A stretch of 7,951 nt of DNA from an uncultured Campylobacter sp. (GCF_938045225.1 NZ_CALINL010000260.1:1-7951); one strand, 5' to 3'; shown: positions 1 to 6,215, numbered from the stretch's first letter. A program made the numbers and translations. The notes: generated by a model not told the origin, from the letters alone.

Positions 1-1
1 A

Positions 2-346
2 GTAAGCCAAAAAGGCGCGGTTTTAGGCATCTTTAACGCCTTTGGCTACATGGGAAGCTTTATCGGCGGTATCGGCGGCGGTACTTTGCTTAAATTTTAC
101 GGTCTTAGCGCGCTTTCCGCCGTCGTGACGGCACTTTGCGTCGTGTGGCTGATCGCGCTAAAATGGCTAGATAATCCAAATATCTTTAAAAACATCTATC
201 TGCCGTCAAGCACGGATGCCGATCTAGCCGAGATCGAAAAGCAAAAAGGCGTCGTGGAGTGCTACAAAAACGCTCAAAATCTCGTCGTAAAATACAACTC
301 CGAGCTCACTAACGAGGCCGAGATAAAGCAAATTTTAGGCGTTTAG
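2..346 (+). CDS. YajR-type MFS transporter, C-terminal fragment
   Basis: This is the last 114 residues of a major facilitator superfamily exporter; the reading frame is open from base 2, so the gene begins upstream of the window. The first ~40 residues form the end of the membrane domain. A KGAVLGIFNAFGYMGSFIGG stretch matches the glycine-rich helix 11 region of YajR-like carriers (E. coli YajR has KGTAMGVYSTSQFLGVAIGG), and a hydrophobic helix 12 follows. The last ~55 residues are a soluble tail with the pattern GVVECYKNAQNLVVKYNSELTNEAEIKQ. This parallels the small cytoplasmic YAM domain of YajR (GVKEV...VKIDSKVTNRFEIEQ). The substrate cannot be told. The Met at base 50 lies inside a transmembrane helix and is not the true start. 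The frame ends at a TAG stop at 344-346. The YajR assignment rests on remembered sequence similarity. Confidence 0.85.
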   Translation, partial: VSQKGAVLGIFNAFGYMGSFIGGIGGGTLLKFYGLSALSAVVTALCVVWLIALKWLDNPNIFKNIYLPSSTDADLAEIEKQKGVVECYKNAQNLVVKYNSELTNEAEIKQILGV

Positions 347-360
347 CGGACTTTTACGGA

Positions 361-374
361 CGGTAAATTTACCG
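361..374. repeat. 14-base perfect palindrome between MFS gene and hutX
   Basis: CGGTAAATTTACCG is a perfect palindrome 15 bases after the transporter stop codon. No T-tract follows, so it is not a convincing intrinsic terminator. It could be a protein-binding site, or simply a chance extension of the AAATTT core that is very common throughout this DNA. Confidence 0.35.
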
Positions 375-478
375 AATCCACCCCTCGCAAAACGCCTAAA
401 CTTCAGCTCGCGCGCCGTTTAATAACGTAACGACGCCTGTCATGTAAATTTAGCCGATTTTTAGCTATTTTTAAATAC

Positions 479-484
479 TATTAT
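479..484 (+). promoter_or_regulatory. putative -10 box for hutX
   Basis: TATTAT lies about 30 bases before the hutX ATG, in an AT-rich run with no clear -35, as is usual for epsilonproteobacterial sigma-70 promoters. An AAGGA ribosome binding site follows at 503-507. It would make hutX (and the following flavoprotein gene) independent of the upstream transporter gene. Tentative. Confidence 0.4.
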
Positions 485-512
485 CAAAATCTAATTTCAA
501 AAAAGGACAAAA

Positions 513-1007
513 ATGAGCGATCTAAAAAAACAAATCGACGAGCTTTTCGAGGATAAAAAGATGTCCGTTTACGATGCGGCCAAACAGCTAAACGTACGCG
601 AATACGAAATCTTGCAGTACCGCGGCAATGACGAATTTAAGGAAGTCAGCGCAGAAAATTTGATGAAAATTTTTGAAGAAGTCAGCACTTGGGGCGAGAT
701 GCTTTTCATCAAAAATACGCCTGAGTTTATCATCGAGATCAAAGTGAGCGTACCTATGCCTAAAAAAGCGAGAGGATTTTTAAATTTCACCGATAAAACA
801 GGCTTTTTGGGCGGCCACCTAAAAGAAGAATCAATCTCCAGCATCGGCTTTGTGAGCACTAAATTTATGGGATTTCTCGGGCACAGCCTGCACTTTTACG
901 ACGCGGATCACAACGTGATATTTAAGCTTTTCGTAAATCGCAACGAAAAAATGAAACTAGACGAAGCGCAAGAGCAAAAATTCCTAGCGCTAAAAAATAG
1001 CTTTTGA
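513..1007 (+). CDS. hutX: HutX/ChuX-family heme utilization carrier protein
   Basis: A 164-residue cytosolic protein of the HutX/HuvX/ChuX family, which in other bacteria binds heme and passes it to heme-degrading enzymes. The length fits the family (about 165 residues), and the similarity to Vibrio-type HutX, as I recall it, runs nearly end to end. There is an N-terminal helical part with AAKQLNV (22-28), then a STWGEM segment (58-63). A core follows with KKARGFLNF (84-92), GHLKEESIS (101-109), STKFMG (115-120) and finally FKLFVNRNEK (137-146). There is no signal peptide or membrane segment. The ATG is preceded by AAGGA at good spacing. The next gene on the same strand is 38 bases away, suggesting cotranscription. 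No heme receptor, TonB, ABC transporter or HugZ/ChuZ gene is visible nearby, so the heme role is inferred from family alone. A standalone hutX outside a heme locus is mildly unusual. Confidence 0.85.
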   Translation: MSDLKKQIDELFEDKKMSVYDAAKQLNVREYEILQYRGNDEFKEVSAENLMKIFEEVSTWGEMLFIKNTPEFIIEIKVSVPMPKKARGFLNFTDKTGFLGGHLKEESISSIGFVSTKFMGFLGHSLHFYDADHNVIFKLFVNRNEKMKLDEAQEQKFLALKNSF

Positions 1008-1045
1008 TTTTAGATGGCTTTGCCGCGGGTAAATTTTGAGGTTTT

Positions 1046-2347
1046 ATGATGTCTAAAATTTGCAAAATTTACGACGTTTTGATAATCGGAGCGGGCGCGG
1101 CAGGGCTATTTTTGGCGGCGAATTTACGCGGTAAAAGCGTCGCCGTACTCGAAAAAAACGCAACTCCTGGTAAGAAAATATTAGCTAGCGGCGGAGGCAG
1201 GTGCAACGTCACAAACCGCCGTATCGACGCGTCAAACTACCTCGGTGACGCAAATTTCGTGAAAAATATCCTAAAAAACCTAGACTTCAAAGACGTTTTA
1301 AATTTTTTCGGCGAGCTAAAATTTAACGAGCAAAAGCAAAATCAATTTTTCTGCGAAAGCGGCGCAAAGGACGTTTTGGGCGTGCTTTTAAAGCGCGCTA
1401 GACAAAGCGGAGCGCAAATATTTTGCGGCGTTTGCGTGAAAAGCGCTAGAAAAATTTTGACCGATGAAAACGGCCAAATTTTAGACGTTTTTCCCGCACA
1501 AAATCGCGGTGAAAATTTGACGGATTTTGAGACGAAATTTGATTACGCCGAGCAAAATTTAAACGAAATTTTTGAAGTGCTCGCCGAAAACGGCGATAAA
1601 TTTTACGCTAAAAATCTCGTCATAGCTAGCGGTGGACTAAGCTACAAAAGCCTGGGCGCTAGCGACATCGGCTACGAAATAGCGCAAAGCTTCGGCATCA
1701 GTGTCGCCACGCCAGCTCCGGCGCTCGTGGGATTTACCGTGCAAAAAGAGGAGTTTTGGTTTAAAAATCTAAGCGGAGTTTGCTTTCCTGCCGAGATTAG
1801 CGTAGTTTTCGCAAATAAAAACGCCTCAAACCGCGAGTCAAATATGCCGCGCAAATTTGCAGGAGACATACTTTTTACCCACAAAGGCATAAGCGGCCCG
1901 GCCGTGCTAAACGCTTCGCTTTTTTGGCAAAAAGGCTTGATGGCGATAAATTTTTGCCCGAATTTTAGCATCGAAACCGCGCAAAAAAGCAAAAAACAGC
2001 TCAGCACTATCTTGCCCCTGCCTAGGCGATTTACGCTCGAGTTTCTGCATGCGGCGGGGCTTAACGACAAACCTTACGGCGAGTACAAAGCGGACGAAAC
2101 GGCGAAAATCTCGCGGCTATTTGATTATAAATTTGCGCCTGCGGGCACGTTTGGCTTCGAGCGAGCCGAAGTCACAAAAGGCGGCGCAGATACGGACGCG
2201 CTAGACGCAAACTGCTGCCACAACGGCACTCGCGGGCTTTACTTTATTGGCGAAGTCTTAAACGTGACGGGGATGCTCGGCGGATACAATCTGCATTTTG
2301 CGTTTGCGTGCGCGGCAAATTTGGCAAAGCGGTTAAATGCCGAGTAA
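1046..2347 (+). CDS. BaiN/RdsA (HI0933/YhiN) family NAD(P)/FAD-dependent oxidoreductase
   Basis: A predicted cytosolic flavoprotein of 433 residues. An N-terminal Rossmann FAD site has IIGAGAAG (G15, G17, G20) with the ribose-binding acidic residue E36. It is followed by the family signature GKKILASGGGRCNVTN (42-57). A second glycine-rich strand reads LVIASGGLSYKSLGASDIG. The C-terminal FAD-binding end is GEVLNVTGMLGGYNLHFAFA (402-421), diagnostic for HI0933-like proteins. The family's physiological substrate is mostly unknown; BaiN acts in gut bile-acid metabolism, but nothing here suggests that role. The protein is slightly longer than typical members, with an extra polar, Asn/Glu-rich stretch around residues 150-175. 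Two Met codons are adjacent (1046 and 1049). TGAGG at 1037-1041 sits 4 bases from the first and 7 from the second, so 1049 may be the real start. It probably follows hutX in the same transcript. Confidence 0.88.
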   Translation: MMSKICKIYDVLIIGAGAAGLFLAANLRGKSVAVLEKNATPGKKILASGGGRCNVTNRRIDASNYLGDANFVKNILKNLDFKDVLNFFGELKFNEQKQNQFFCESGAKDVLGVLLKRARQSGAQIFCGVCVKSARKILTDENGQILDVFPAQNRGENLTDFETKFDYAEQNLNEIFEVLAENGDKFYAKNLVIASGGLSYKSLGASDIGYEIAQSFGISVATPAPALVGFTVQKEEFWFKNLSGVCFPAEISVVFANKNASNRESNMPRKFAGDILFTHKGISGPAVLNASLFWQKGLMAINFCPNFSIETAQKSKKQLSTILPLPRRFTLEFLHAAGLNDKPYGEYKADETAKISRLFDYKFAPAGTFGFERAEVTKGGADTDALDANCCHNGTRGLYFIGEVLNVTGMLGGYNLHFAFACAANLAKRLNAE

Positions 2348-2371
2348 CGACGACTTAGTCAAATTTGAGCC

Positions 2372-2411
2372 GTAAATTTGGCCCGCCTCAAGATCTAATC
2401 GCCAAATTTAC
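2372..2411. terminator. convergent-gene hairpin terminator (candidate)
   Basis: GTAAATTTGGC (2372-2382) and GCCAAATTTAC (2401-2411) form a perfect 11-bp stem with an 18-base loop between two converging genes. The right arm contains the stop codon of the minus-strand TPR gene. On the plus strand the stem is followed by a T-rich run (ACTCTTTTATCTTT), which supports termination of the flavoprotein transcript. On the minus strand no T-tract follows, so termination in that direction is less certain. Confidence 0.55.
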
Positions 2412-3148
2412 AACTCTTTTATCTTTGTCTCCACCTCTGCTTTTAGGCTTTTTGCGTGTTTATCGTTGCTTTTTTCTAAAATTTTATTCACGACTTTAAG
2501 GGCTTTTTCGTAGTTTTGCAGCGCTCCTTTTTTATTGCCAAGTCCCGCCAGATCGCCAGCCATCAGCGCATAGTACTTCGCGCGTAGCAAATTTACGCCG
2601 TCTGCGCCAAAAACCTCTTCGCAAATCCTAAACGCAACGGCGTGTTTTACGTATGCGCCACCAAAATCACCCATTTTATAGAGCATATCGCCTAGCCCCG
2701 CGTAGCAGCTCATGAGATCCTTTTGCACATTCTCGCCGCCAAGCTCATAGTGTCTGATCGCCGAGCCGAAATTCGCTATCGCCTCATCGTATCGCCCCAG
2801 CGCCGACTGCGCGCTAGCCACGCCGTAATAGGACTTTGCTAGCCCTTTGTGCTCTTTACCGAGCCCTTTTTATAAAATTTTTAGCGAACGCTCATAGGCC
2901 TCAAGCGCCTTTTTCGGCTCGTTTGCTAGCATAAAAAACGTGCCTGCGTTATTTAGCGCCATTATAGTGTTTTCGTGCTCTTCGCCGTACTGAGCCAGGC
3001 AAATTTGAGCGGCTTTTTCGCCGGCTATCGCCGTAGCTGCAGCATCGAGATCAGGCTTTATAAACTCATCTATACTACGCTGCATCGCCTCTTCGCAGCT
3101 CGTCCCAAATAGCCAAATCGGAAGCAGAAAAATTAAAATTTTACGCAT
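2408..3148 (-). pseudogene. exported TPR-repeat protein, interrupted by one in-frame TAA
   Basis: Read on the minus strand, one frame of 247 codons runs from ATG (3148) to TAA (2408-2410), with a single internal TAA at 2870-2872 (codon 93). The part before the stop (92 residues) has a signal peptide (MRKILIFLLPIWLFGTSC; lipobox poor, so Sec export is likelier than lipoprotein) and one TPR unit ending AYERSLKIL. After the stop the same frame continues KGLGKEHKGLAKSYYGVASA and gives about three more TPR helix pairs, ending at KEL. The sequence across the stop reads as an uninterrupted TPR linker of the type SLKIxEKxLGKEH, so the stop probably replaces a sense codon such as GAA. TPR arrays mediate protein contacts; no partner can be named. 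AAGGA lies before the ATG. The downstream part could start at a GTG (2819-2821) but would lack the signal peptide and the first repeat. Alternatives are a sequencing error or readthrough. Confidence 0.8.
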
Positions 3149-3194
3149 AAAATTCCTTTAAAATTTCGCGCTATTGTGACGACTAAAAGCAAAT

Positions 3195-3200
3195 TTTATA
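3195..3200 (-). promoter_or_regulatory. putative -10 box for the TPR gene
   Basis: On the minus strand TATAAA lies about 47 bases before the TPR gene ATG, inside the near-symmetric run TTTTATATAA (3194-3203). An AAGGA ribosome site lies at 3154-3158. The symmetric AT core could serve as a -10 in both directions within this 92-base divergent region. Confidence 0.4.
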
Positions 3201-3211
3201 TAAGCTTTGGA

Positions 3212-3217
3212 TAAAAT
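3212..3217 (+). promoter_or_regulatory. putative -10 box for the dehydrogenase gene
   Basis: TAAAAT, preceded by TTTGGA, is a one-mismatch -10 box 23 bases before the ATG at 3241. It implies a short leader of about 17 bases. A strong AAGGAG ribosome site at 3230-3235 follows. Confidence 0.45.
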
Positions 3218-3240
3218 CACTAAAATTTAAAGGAGCCAAA

Positions 3241-4452
3241 ATGTCAAATATCTTAATCATAGGCGCGGGCGGCGTGAGCCAAGTCGCGACCGTAAAATGC
3301 GCGATGAACGCAGACGTTTTCAGCAAGATCACCCTTGCAAGCCGCACCAAAAGCAAGTGCGACGCGATCGCTAAGTTTATCAAAGATCGCCTAGGCGTCG
3401 CTATCGATACCGCCCAGATCGACGCGGACGACACCGACGCAGTGGTAGCGCTCATCAAAAAAACGGGCGCCGAGCTACTGCTAAACGTCGCGCTGCCGTA
3501 CCAGGACCTAACGCTCATGGACGCTTGCGTAAAGGCTGGCATACCTTACATTGACACCGCAAACTACGAGCACCCCGACACGGCGAAATTTGAGTACAAG
3601 CTGCAGTGGGCGAAGGACGGCGAGTTTAAAGCCGCAAACACGATGGCGCTGCTGGGAAGCGGCTTTGACCCGGGCGTGACGAACGTATTTTGCGCCTACG
3701 CACAGCAAAATCTCTTTGACGAGATCCACGAGATCGACATCCTGGACTGCAACGCGGGCGATCACGGATATCCGTTTGCGACGAATTTCAACCCAGAAAT
3801 AAACCTGCGCGAAGTGAGCGCAAAAGGCCGCTACTGGGAACGCGGCGAGTGGAAAGAGACTGAGCCGATGGAAATAATGTTCAAATGGGATTACCCCAAA
3901 GTTGGCGTCAAAGATAGCTACTTGCTCTACCACGAGGAGCTTGAAAGCTTGGTAAAAAACATCAAAGGGCTAAAGAGAATTCGCTTTTTTATGACATTTG
4001 GACAGAGCTACCTAACTCACATGAAATGCCTAGAAAACGTCGGCATGCTACGCATCGATGAGGTCGAGCACAACGGCGTAAAGATCGTGCCGATCCAGTT
4101 TTTAAAGACGCTTTTGCCTGATCCTGCGTCGCTAGGCCCTCGCACGAAGGGCAAAACCAACATCGGCTGCGTAATCCGCGGTCTAAAAGACGGCAAAGAG
4201 CGCCAGGTTTATATCTACAACGTCTGCGATCATGAGGCTTGCTACGCCGAGACGGGCGCGCAGGCTGTTAGCTACACTACAGGCGTGCCAGCGATGATCG
4301 GCTCGATGATGGTCGCGAAGGGCATTTGGAGCGGCAAGGGCGTCTTTAATATGGAAAATTTCGACGCCAAGCCTTTCATGGACGAGCTAAATAAGCAGGG
4401 GTTGCCGTGGGAGATCATCGAAATGAAGCCTGGTGAGAGGTATGAAGTCTAA
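3241..4452 (+). CDS. Carboxynorspermidine/carboxyspermidine dehydrogenase (saccharopine dehydrogenase-like)
   Basis: A 403-residue cytosolic NAD(P)H enzyme of the saccharopine dehydrogenase superfamily. In Campylobacter and Vibrio the close homologues join aspartate semialdehyde to putrescine or diaminopropane, giving carboxyspermidine or carboxynorspermidine, which NspC then decarboxylates. Sequence evidence is an N-terminal Rossmann fold ILIIGAGGVSQVATVK (4-19) and ASRTKSK (33-39), which fits NADPH binding. Further marks are LLNVALPYQDLTLMDACV (80-97), IDTANYEHP (104-112) and the GSGFDPGVTNVF turn (139-150). The central domain carries the DCNAGDHGYPFATNFNP segment typical of these polyamine enzymes rather than true lysine-pathway saccharopine dehydrogenases. 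Near the C-terminus come YNVCDHEACYAETGAQ and SYTTGVPAMIGSMM. Length matches the family (about 400). AAGGAG precedes the ATG at good spacing. The nspC decarboxylase partner is not adjacent. Codon use is richer in G+C than in the surrounding genes, consistent with high expression. Confidence 0.9.
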   Translation: MSNILIIGAGGVSQVATVKCAMNADVFSKITLASRTKSKCDAIAKFIKDRLGVAIDTAQIDADDTDAVVALIKKTGAELLLNVALPYQDLTLMDACVKAGIPYIDTANYEHPDTAKFEYKLQWAKDGEFKAANTMALLGSGFDPGVTNVFCAYAQQNLFDEIHEIDILDCNAGDHGYPFATNFNPEINLREVSAKGRYWERGEWKETEPMEIMFKWDYPKVGVKDSYLLYHEELESLVKNIKGLKRIRFFMTFGQSYLTHMKCLENVGMLRIDEVEHNGVKIVPIQFLKTLLPDPASLGPRTKGKTNIGCVIRGLKDGKERQVYIYNVCDHEACYAETGAQAVSYTTGVPAMIGSMMVAKGIWSGKGVFNMENFDAKPFMDELNKQGLPWEIIEMKPGERYEV

Positions 4453-4461
4453 ATTTAGGCT

Positions 4462-4570
4462 TGTCTCGTAAGTGTATTTTGCGGAGCTTGAAATTTTCAC
4501 CCTTCGACAGACTATATGTCTAGTCTTGGGATGAAAATTTCTTCGCAACCCCAAAATCCATCTCACGACA
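4462..4570. repeat. 109-base imperfect inverted repeat (large hairpin)
   Basis: The left arm (about 4462-4502) and right arm (about 4528-4570) are imperfect reverse complements. Both ends read TGTC...GACA, with further pairing through GAAATTTTCA/TGAAAATTTC and GGG/CCC, and a few bulges and mismatches between. The central 25 bases hold their own 6-bp stem, AGACTA (4509-4514) with TAGTCT (4521-4526). The element begins 9 bases after the dehydrogenase stop codon, so it would be transcribed with that gene unless terminated. No long T-tract follows, so it is not a classic terminator. A MITE-like or dispersed palindromic repeat, or a 3' mRNA-stabilising structure, are the options I consider. Confidence 0.55.
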
Positions 4571-4578
4571 CTTTGCCT
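4543..4578 (+). repeat. degenerate direct repeat, copy 1
   Basis: This is the right arm of the large inverted repeat plus eight bases. The best-conserved part is ATCCATCT..CGA.ACTTTGCCT, which recurs at 4729-4762 with 20 of 23 positions identical. Similarity fades upstream into a GC-ACC motif shared by both copies. Confidence 0.5.
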
Positions 4579-4646
4579 GTGGGTTTGTGGTATTTAAATT
4601 TTAATATACATGCTCCACTTAAAAATCTTCTGCTTGCAGCTACGAG

Positions 4647-4672
4647 CGAAGCGAAGTAGAAATTTCGCTTCG
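4647..4672. repeat. 9-bp perfect hairpin
   Basis: CGAAGCGAA (4647-4655) pairs with TTCGCTTCG (4664-4672) around an 8-base loop. It sits mid-way through the gene-free 4453-4894 interval. No T-tract follows on either strand, so a terminator role is weak; it may be part of the same decayed repeat cluster. A 60-codon reading frame across it (from 4610) has no ribosome site and looks spurious. Confidence 0.4.
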
Positions 4673-4728
4673 TCTAAGAGAAAAATCCTGCACCAAATTT
4701 TTATAAATTTCGTTGCTTTTGTTAGCAG

Positions 4729-4762
4729 TTGCGACCACGATCCATCTAGCGATACTTTGCCT
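4729..4762 (+). repeat. degenerate direct repeat, copy 2
   Basis: Second copy of the 4543-4578 unit, sharing ATCCATCT, then CGA, then ACTTTGCCT at the same spacing, preceded by a GC-ACC motif. I could not find a matching left arm in front of it, so it is a partial copy. Together the copies suggest that this interval was assembled from, or invaded by, a small non-coding repeat. Confidence 0.5.
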
Positions 4763-4812
4763 TATTATAGTGTGTTCAAATTTATAATTTAAATTTAACT
4801 CCGTCCGTTAGC

Positions 4813-4853
4813 AAATTTAGCCCGCCATCTTAACTTCTGTTGCGGCTAAATTT
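4813..4853. terminator. weak terminator-like inverted repeat downstream of the esterase gene
   Basis: AAATTTAGCC (4813-4822) and GGCTAAATTT (4844-4853) form a perfect 10-bp stem with a 21-base loop. On the plus strand a short TT run follows, and on the minus strand none. The arms are built from the very common AAATTTAG word, so chance is a real possibility. It lies about 40 bases beyond the 3' end of the minus-strand hydrolase gene and about 360 bases beyond the dehydrogenase gene. Confidence 0.3.
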
Positions 4854-4886
4854 TTAAATTTGACGATAATTTTGGAGTATATTTAT

Positions 4887-4900
4887 AGCTAAATTTAGCT
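4887..4900. repeat. 14-base palindrome spanning the esterase stop codon
   Basis: AGCTAAATTTAGCT is a perfect palindrome that includes the TAA stop of the minus-strand hydrolase gene (4895-4897). It is similar in form to the 361-374 palindrome, both having an AAATTT core. On its own it is too AU-rich to be a strong terminator. Confidence 0.3.
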
Positions 4901-5611
4901 GCCAACCAGCCACGTTAGCGCCTTTACTGTGCGTCCTATCTCGTCTGCGTAGTGATTGCCTGGATTTAGCTCAAATTTGCTTCCGACGCCCAAACTCTCA
5001 AAGTGCGCGGCAATATCGCGCGTGGCCTCTAGCGCCGTTTTTAGGTATTCGTTTTTGCTCATACTCTCGCGGTCGCCGATCGAGAGATACGCGCGCTCAA
5101 GCTTACCCGCAAGATGCGAGCCCAGCGCAAACTCGCGAAAATCCTTATACCAAAGCGAGCCCGAAACGCTAGCGACGCGCGTAAACATAGGCGTTTTATA
5201 AAGCGAATAAAGCGCGAAAAGCCCGCCTAGCGAGTATCCGGCGATCCCAAGCCACGCCGCATCGCCCGTTCTTGCCAGCACGGCAGGTGCGATCTGCTGC
5301 GTTAGAGTTTGCAGGTATTCATCCGCCCTACCCTCAAAAGGCGCCTCTTTCTTAAAAAGAGCAGGCATCGGCCAGGGCGTCATTTCGGAGTTCCACTCTA
5401 GTCCGCCCACTGCCGCGAGCGTGAGATTTACGCCGCCAAGCTCACTTAAAGCTCGCACGATCTCGTCCGCTTCGTTGGCAAACGCGTTATAAAATACTAT
5501 CGGCGCGCCTGCGTTTTGCAAACCGCCATCATCCGCCTTTTGCGTCAAATTTTGCGCTCCTATGCGGTAGATTGCGACCTTTTTACGGGCTATTTCAAAC
5601 TCCTCTTTCAC
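4895..5611 (-). CDS. IroE/Fes-like alpha/beta hydrolase (putative esterase)
   Basis: A 238-residue alpha/beta-fold hydrolase of the putative esterase group that includes IroE, Fes and BesA siderophore esterases. The nucleophile elbow is GYSLGG, with S127. The likely acid is in IGDRES (D180 or E182), and the likely catalytic His is H220 in NPGNHYADE. Family-typical TPWPMPALF (78-86) and an FEGRADEYLQTL segment (92-103) precede the elbow, as in IroE. There is no signal peptide, so it probably acts in the cytoplasm. The start is GTG (complement of 5609-5611), with AAGGG five bases upstream; no better in-frame start is visible. It follows the membrane-protein gene by 29 bases and is probably in its operon. 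No siderophore synthesis or transport genes are nearby, so ferric-siderophore hydrolysis is only a possibility; a general carboxylesterase is equally likely. Confidence 0.78.
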   Translation of the reverse strand: MKEEFEIARKKVAIYRIGAQNLTQKADDGGLQNAGAPIVFYNAFANEADEIVRALSELGGVNLTLAAVGGLEWNSEMTPWPMPALFKKEAPFEGRADEYLQTLTQQIAPAVLARTGDAAWLGIAGYSLGGLFALYSLYKTPMFTRVASVSGSLWYKDFREFALGSHLAGKLERAYLSIGDRESMSKNEYLKTALEATRDIAAHFESLGVGSKFELNPGNHYADEIGRTVKALTWLVGS

Positions 5612-5640
5612 GGCGGCCCTTTTTTGCGTTCGCGTAAATT

Positions 5641-6126
5641 TTACTTTTTCTTATTTTCGCTTTTTTGTGCGTTTAGCGCCTCAAATTTCTGCTTTAAAAT
5701 TTTAAAAACCTCGTGCTTTGAAAGCTCGTATTTATCGTATATCACGGCATCGTCGTCACCGATAGGCTGCATGAGGCCATCAGCTGCGTCGCGGTCTAGT
5801 TTGCCTCTTTTAAATCTCACGTTTAAAACGTCGATTTTGCGTTTAGAGTCTACCATGCGAACGCCGATTTCTTCGATATCTTTAAAGTAAAATTTGGCGT
5901 TCTTGCCGCCCTTTTGCACCAAAAACCCGTCGTCATCGATGCTTAAAAAGCTAACTTGAAATATCTTTTTCACGCAAAAAACGGCGCAGATCACGGCAAC
6001 GACCATCGTAAAAACTCCCGTCCCGCCTATGCCGTAATAAAAATACTCCGCGCACCCCGCCGCAAACAGCGCAACCGCCAAAAATAGCGCGCTTACCGCC
6101 CCTTTTTTATTTTCTTTCGTCGTCAT
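5641..6126 (-). CDS. two-helix inner-membrane protein with PH-like cytoplasmic domain, function unknown
   Basis: A 161-residue protein of unknown function. A lysine-rich N-terminus (MTTKENKK) is followed by two hydrophobic segments, about 10-30 and 36-56. A soluble domain starting LSIDDDGFLVQKGG (61-74) comes next, and the tail is strongly charged (KSENKKK). Two helices followed by a beta-rich 'LxIDDDGxxV...FxDIEEIGV' domain is the architecture of small bacterial PH-like (STM3941-type) membrane proteins; I offer that only as a resemblance. An FAAGC sequence at 21-25 looks like a lipobox. It lies within the first helix, and a second helix follows, so lipidation is unlikely. The ATG is preceded by AAGGT at 6132-6136 and a perfect TATAAT at 6156-6161. 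The esterase gene follows after 29 bases and is probably cotranscribed. Confidence 0.7.
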   Translation of the reverse strand: MTTKENKKGAVSALFLAVALFAAGCAEYFYYGIGGTGVFTMVVAVICAVFCVKKIFQVSFLSIDDDGFLVQKGGKNAKFYFKDIEEIGVRMVDSKRKIDVLNVRFKRGKLDRDAADGLMQPIGDDDAVIYDKYELSKHEVFKILKQKFEALNAQKSENKKK

Positions 6127-6155
6127 ATTTTACCTTGGATTAAATTTTTAGCCCC

Positions 6156-6161
6156 ATTATA
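6156..6161 (-). promoter_or_regulatory. -10 box for the membrane protein-esterase operon
   Basis: On the minus strand a perfect TATAAT lies about 30 bases before the ATG of the 161-residue membrane protein. It sits between the terminator of the upstream YceI-like gene and this start codon, which supports a separate transcription unit. No clear -35 is seen. Confidence 0.6.
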
Positions 6162-6215
6162 TCTTAAGTCGGCGATTTTTCGGCATTACGGAATAAAAAA
6201 TAATAATAAAGCAGA

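Noticed and set aside
20..35. N-terminal lipoprotein reading of the 161-residue membrane protein (residues 21-25 FAAGC)
   Set aside because: The coordinates given are residues, not bases. The Cys lies within the first hydrophobic segment and a second transmembrane segment follows, which fits a membrane protein better.
361..374. Rho-independent terminator for the MFS gene
   Set aside because: The palindrome has no loop-forming GC stem of adequate length and no following T-tract.
2408..2821. Separate downstream TPR gene starting at GTG 2821
   Set aside because: It is in the same frame as the upstream signal-peptide part, the 16 codons between also read as TPR sequence, and no ribosome site precedes the GTG; one interrupted gene explains it better.
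3508..3933. 141-codon minus-strand frame inside the dehydrogenase gene
   Set aside because: It lies wholly within a strongly conserved enzyme on the other strand and has no motif or ribosome site of its own.
4610..4792. 60-codon plus-strand frame in the repeat-rich spacer
   Set aside because: It has no ribosome site, crosses a perfect hairpin and one repeat copy, and has a composition unlike the real genes; it is best read as translated repeat sequence.
5516..5890. 124-codon plus-strand frame across the esterase and membrane-protein genes
   Set aside because: It spans the junction of two supported minus-strand genes and reads as Ser/Phe/Leu-rich antisense sequence.
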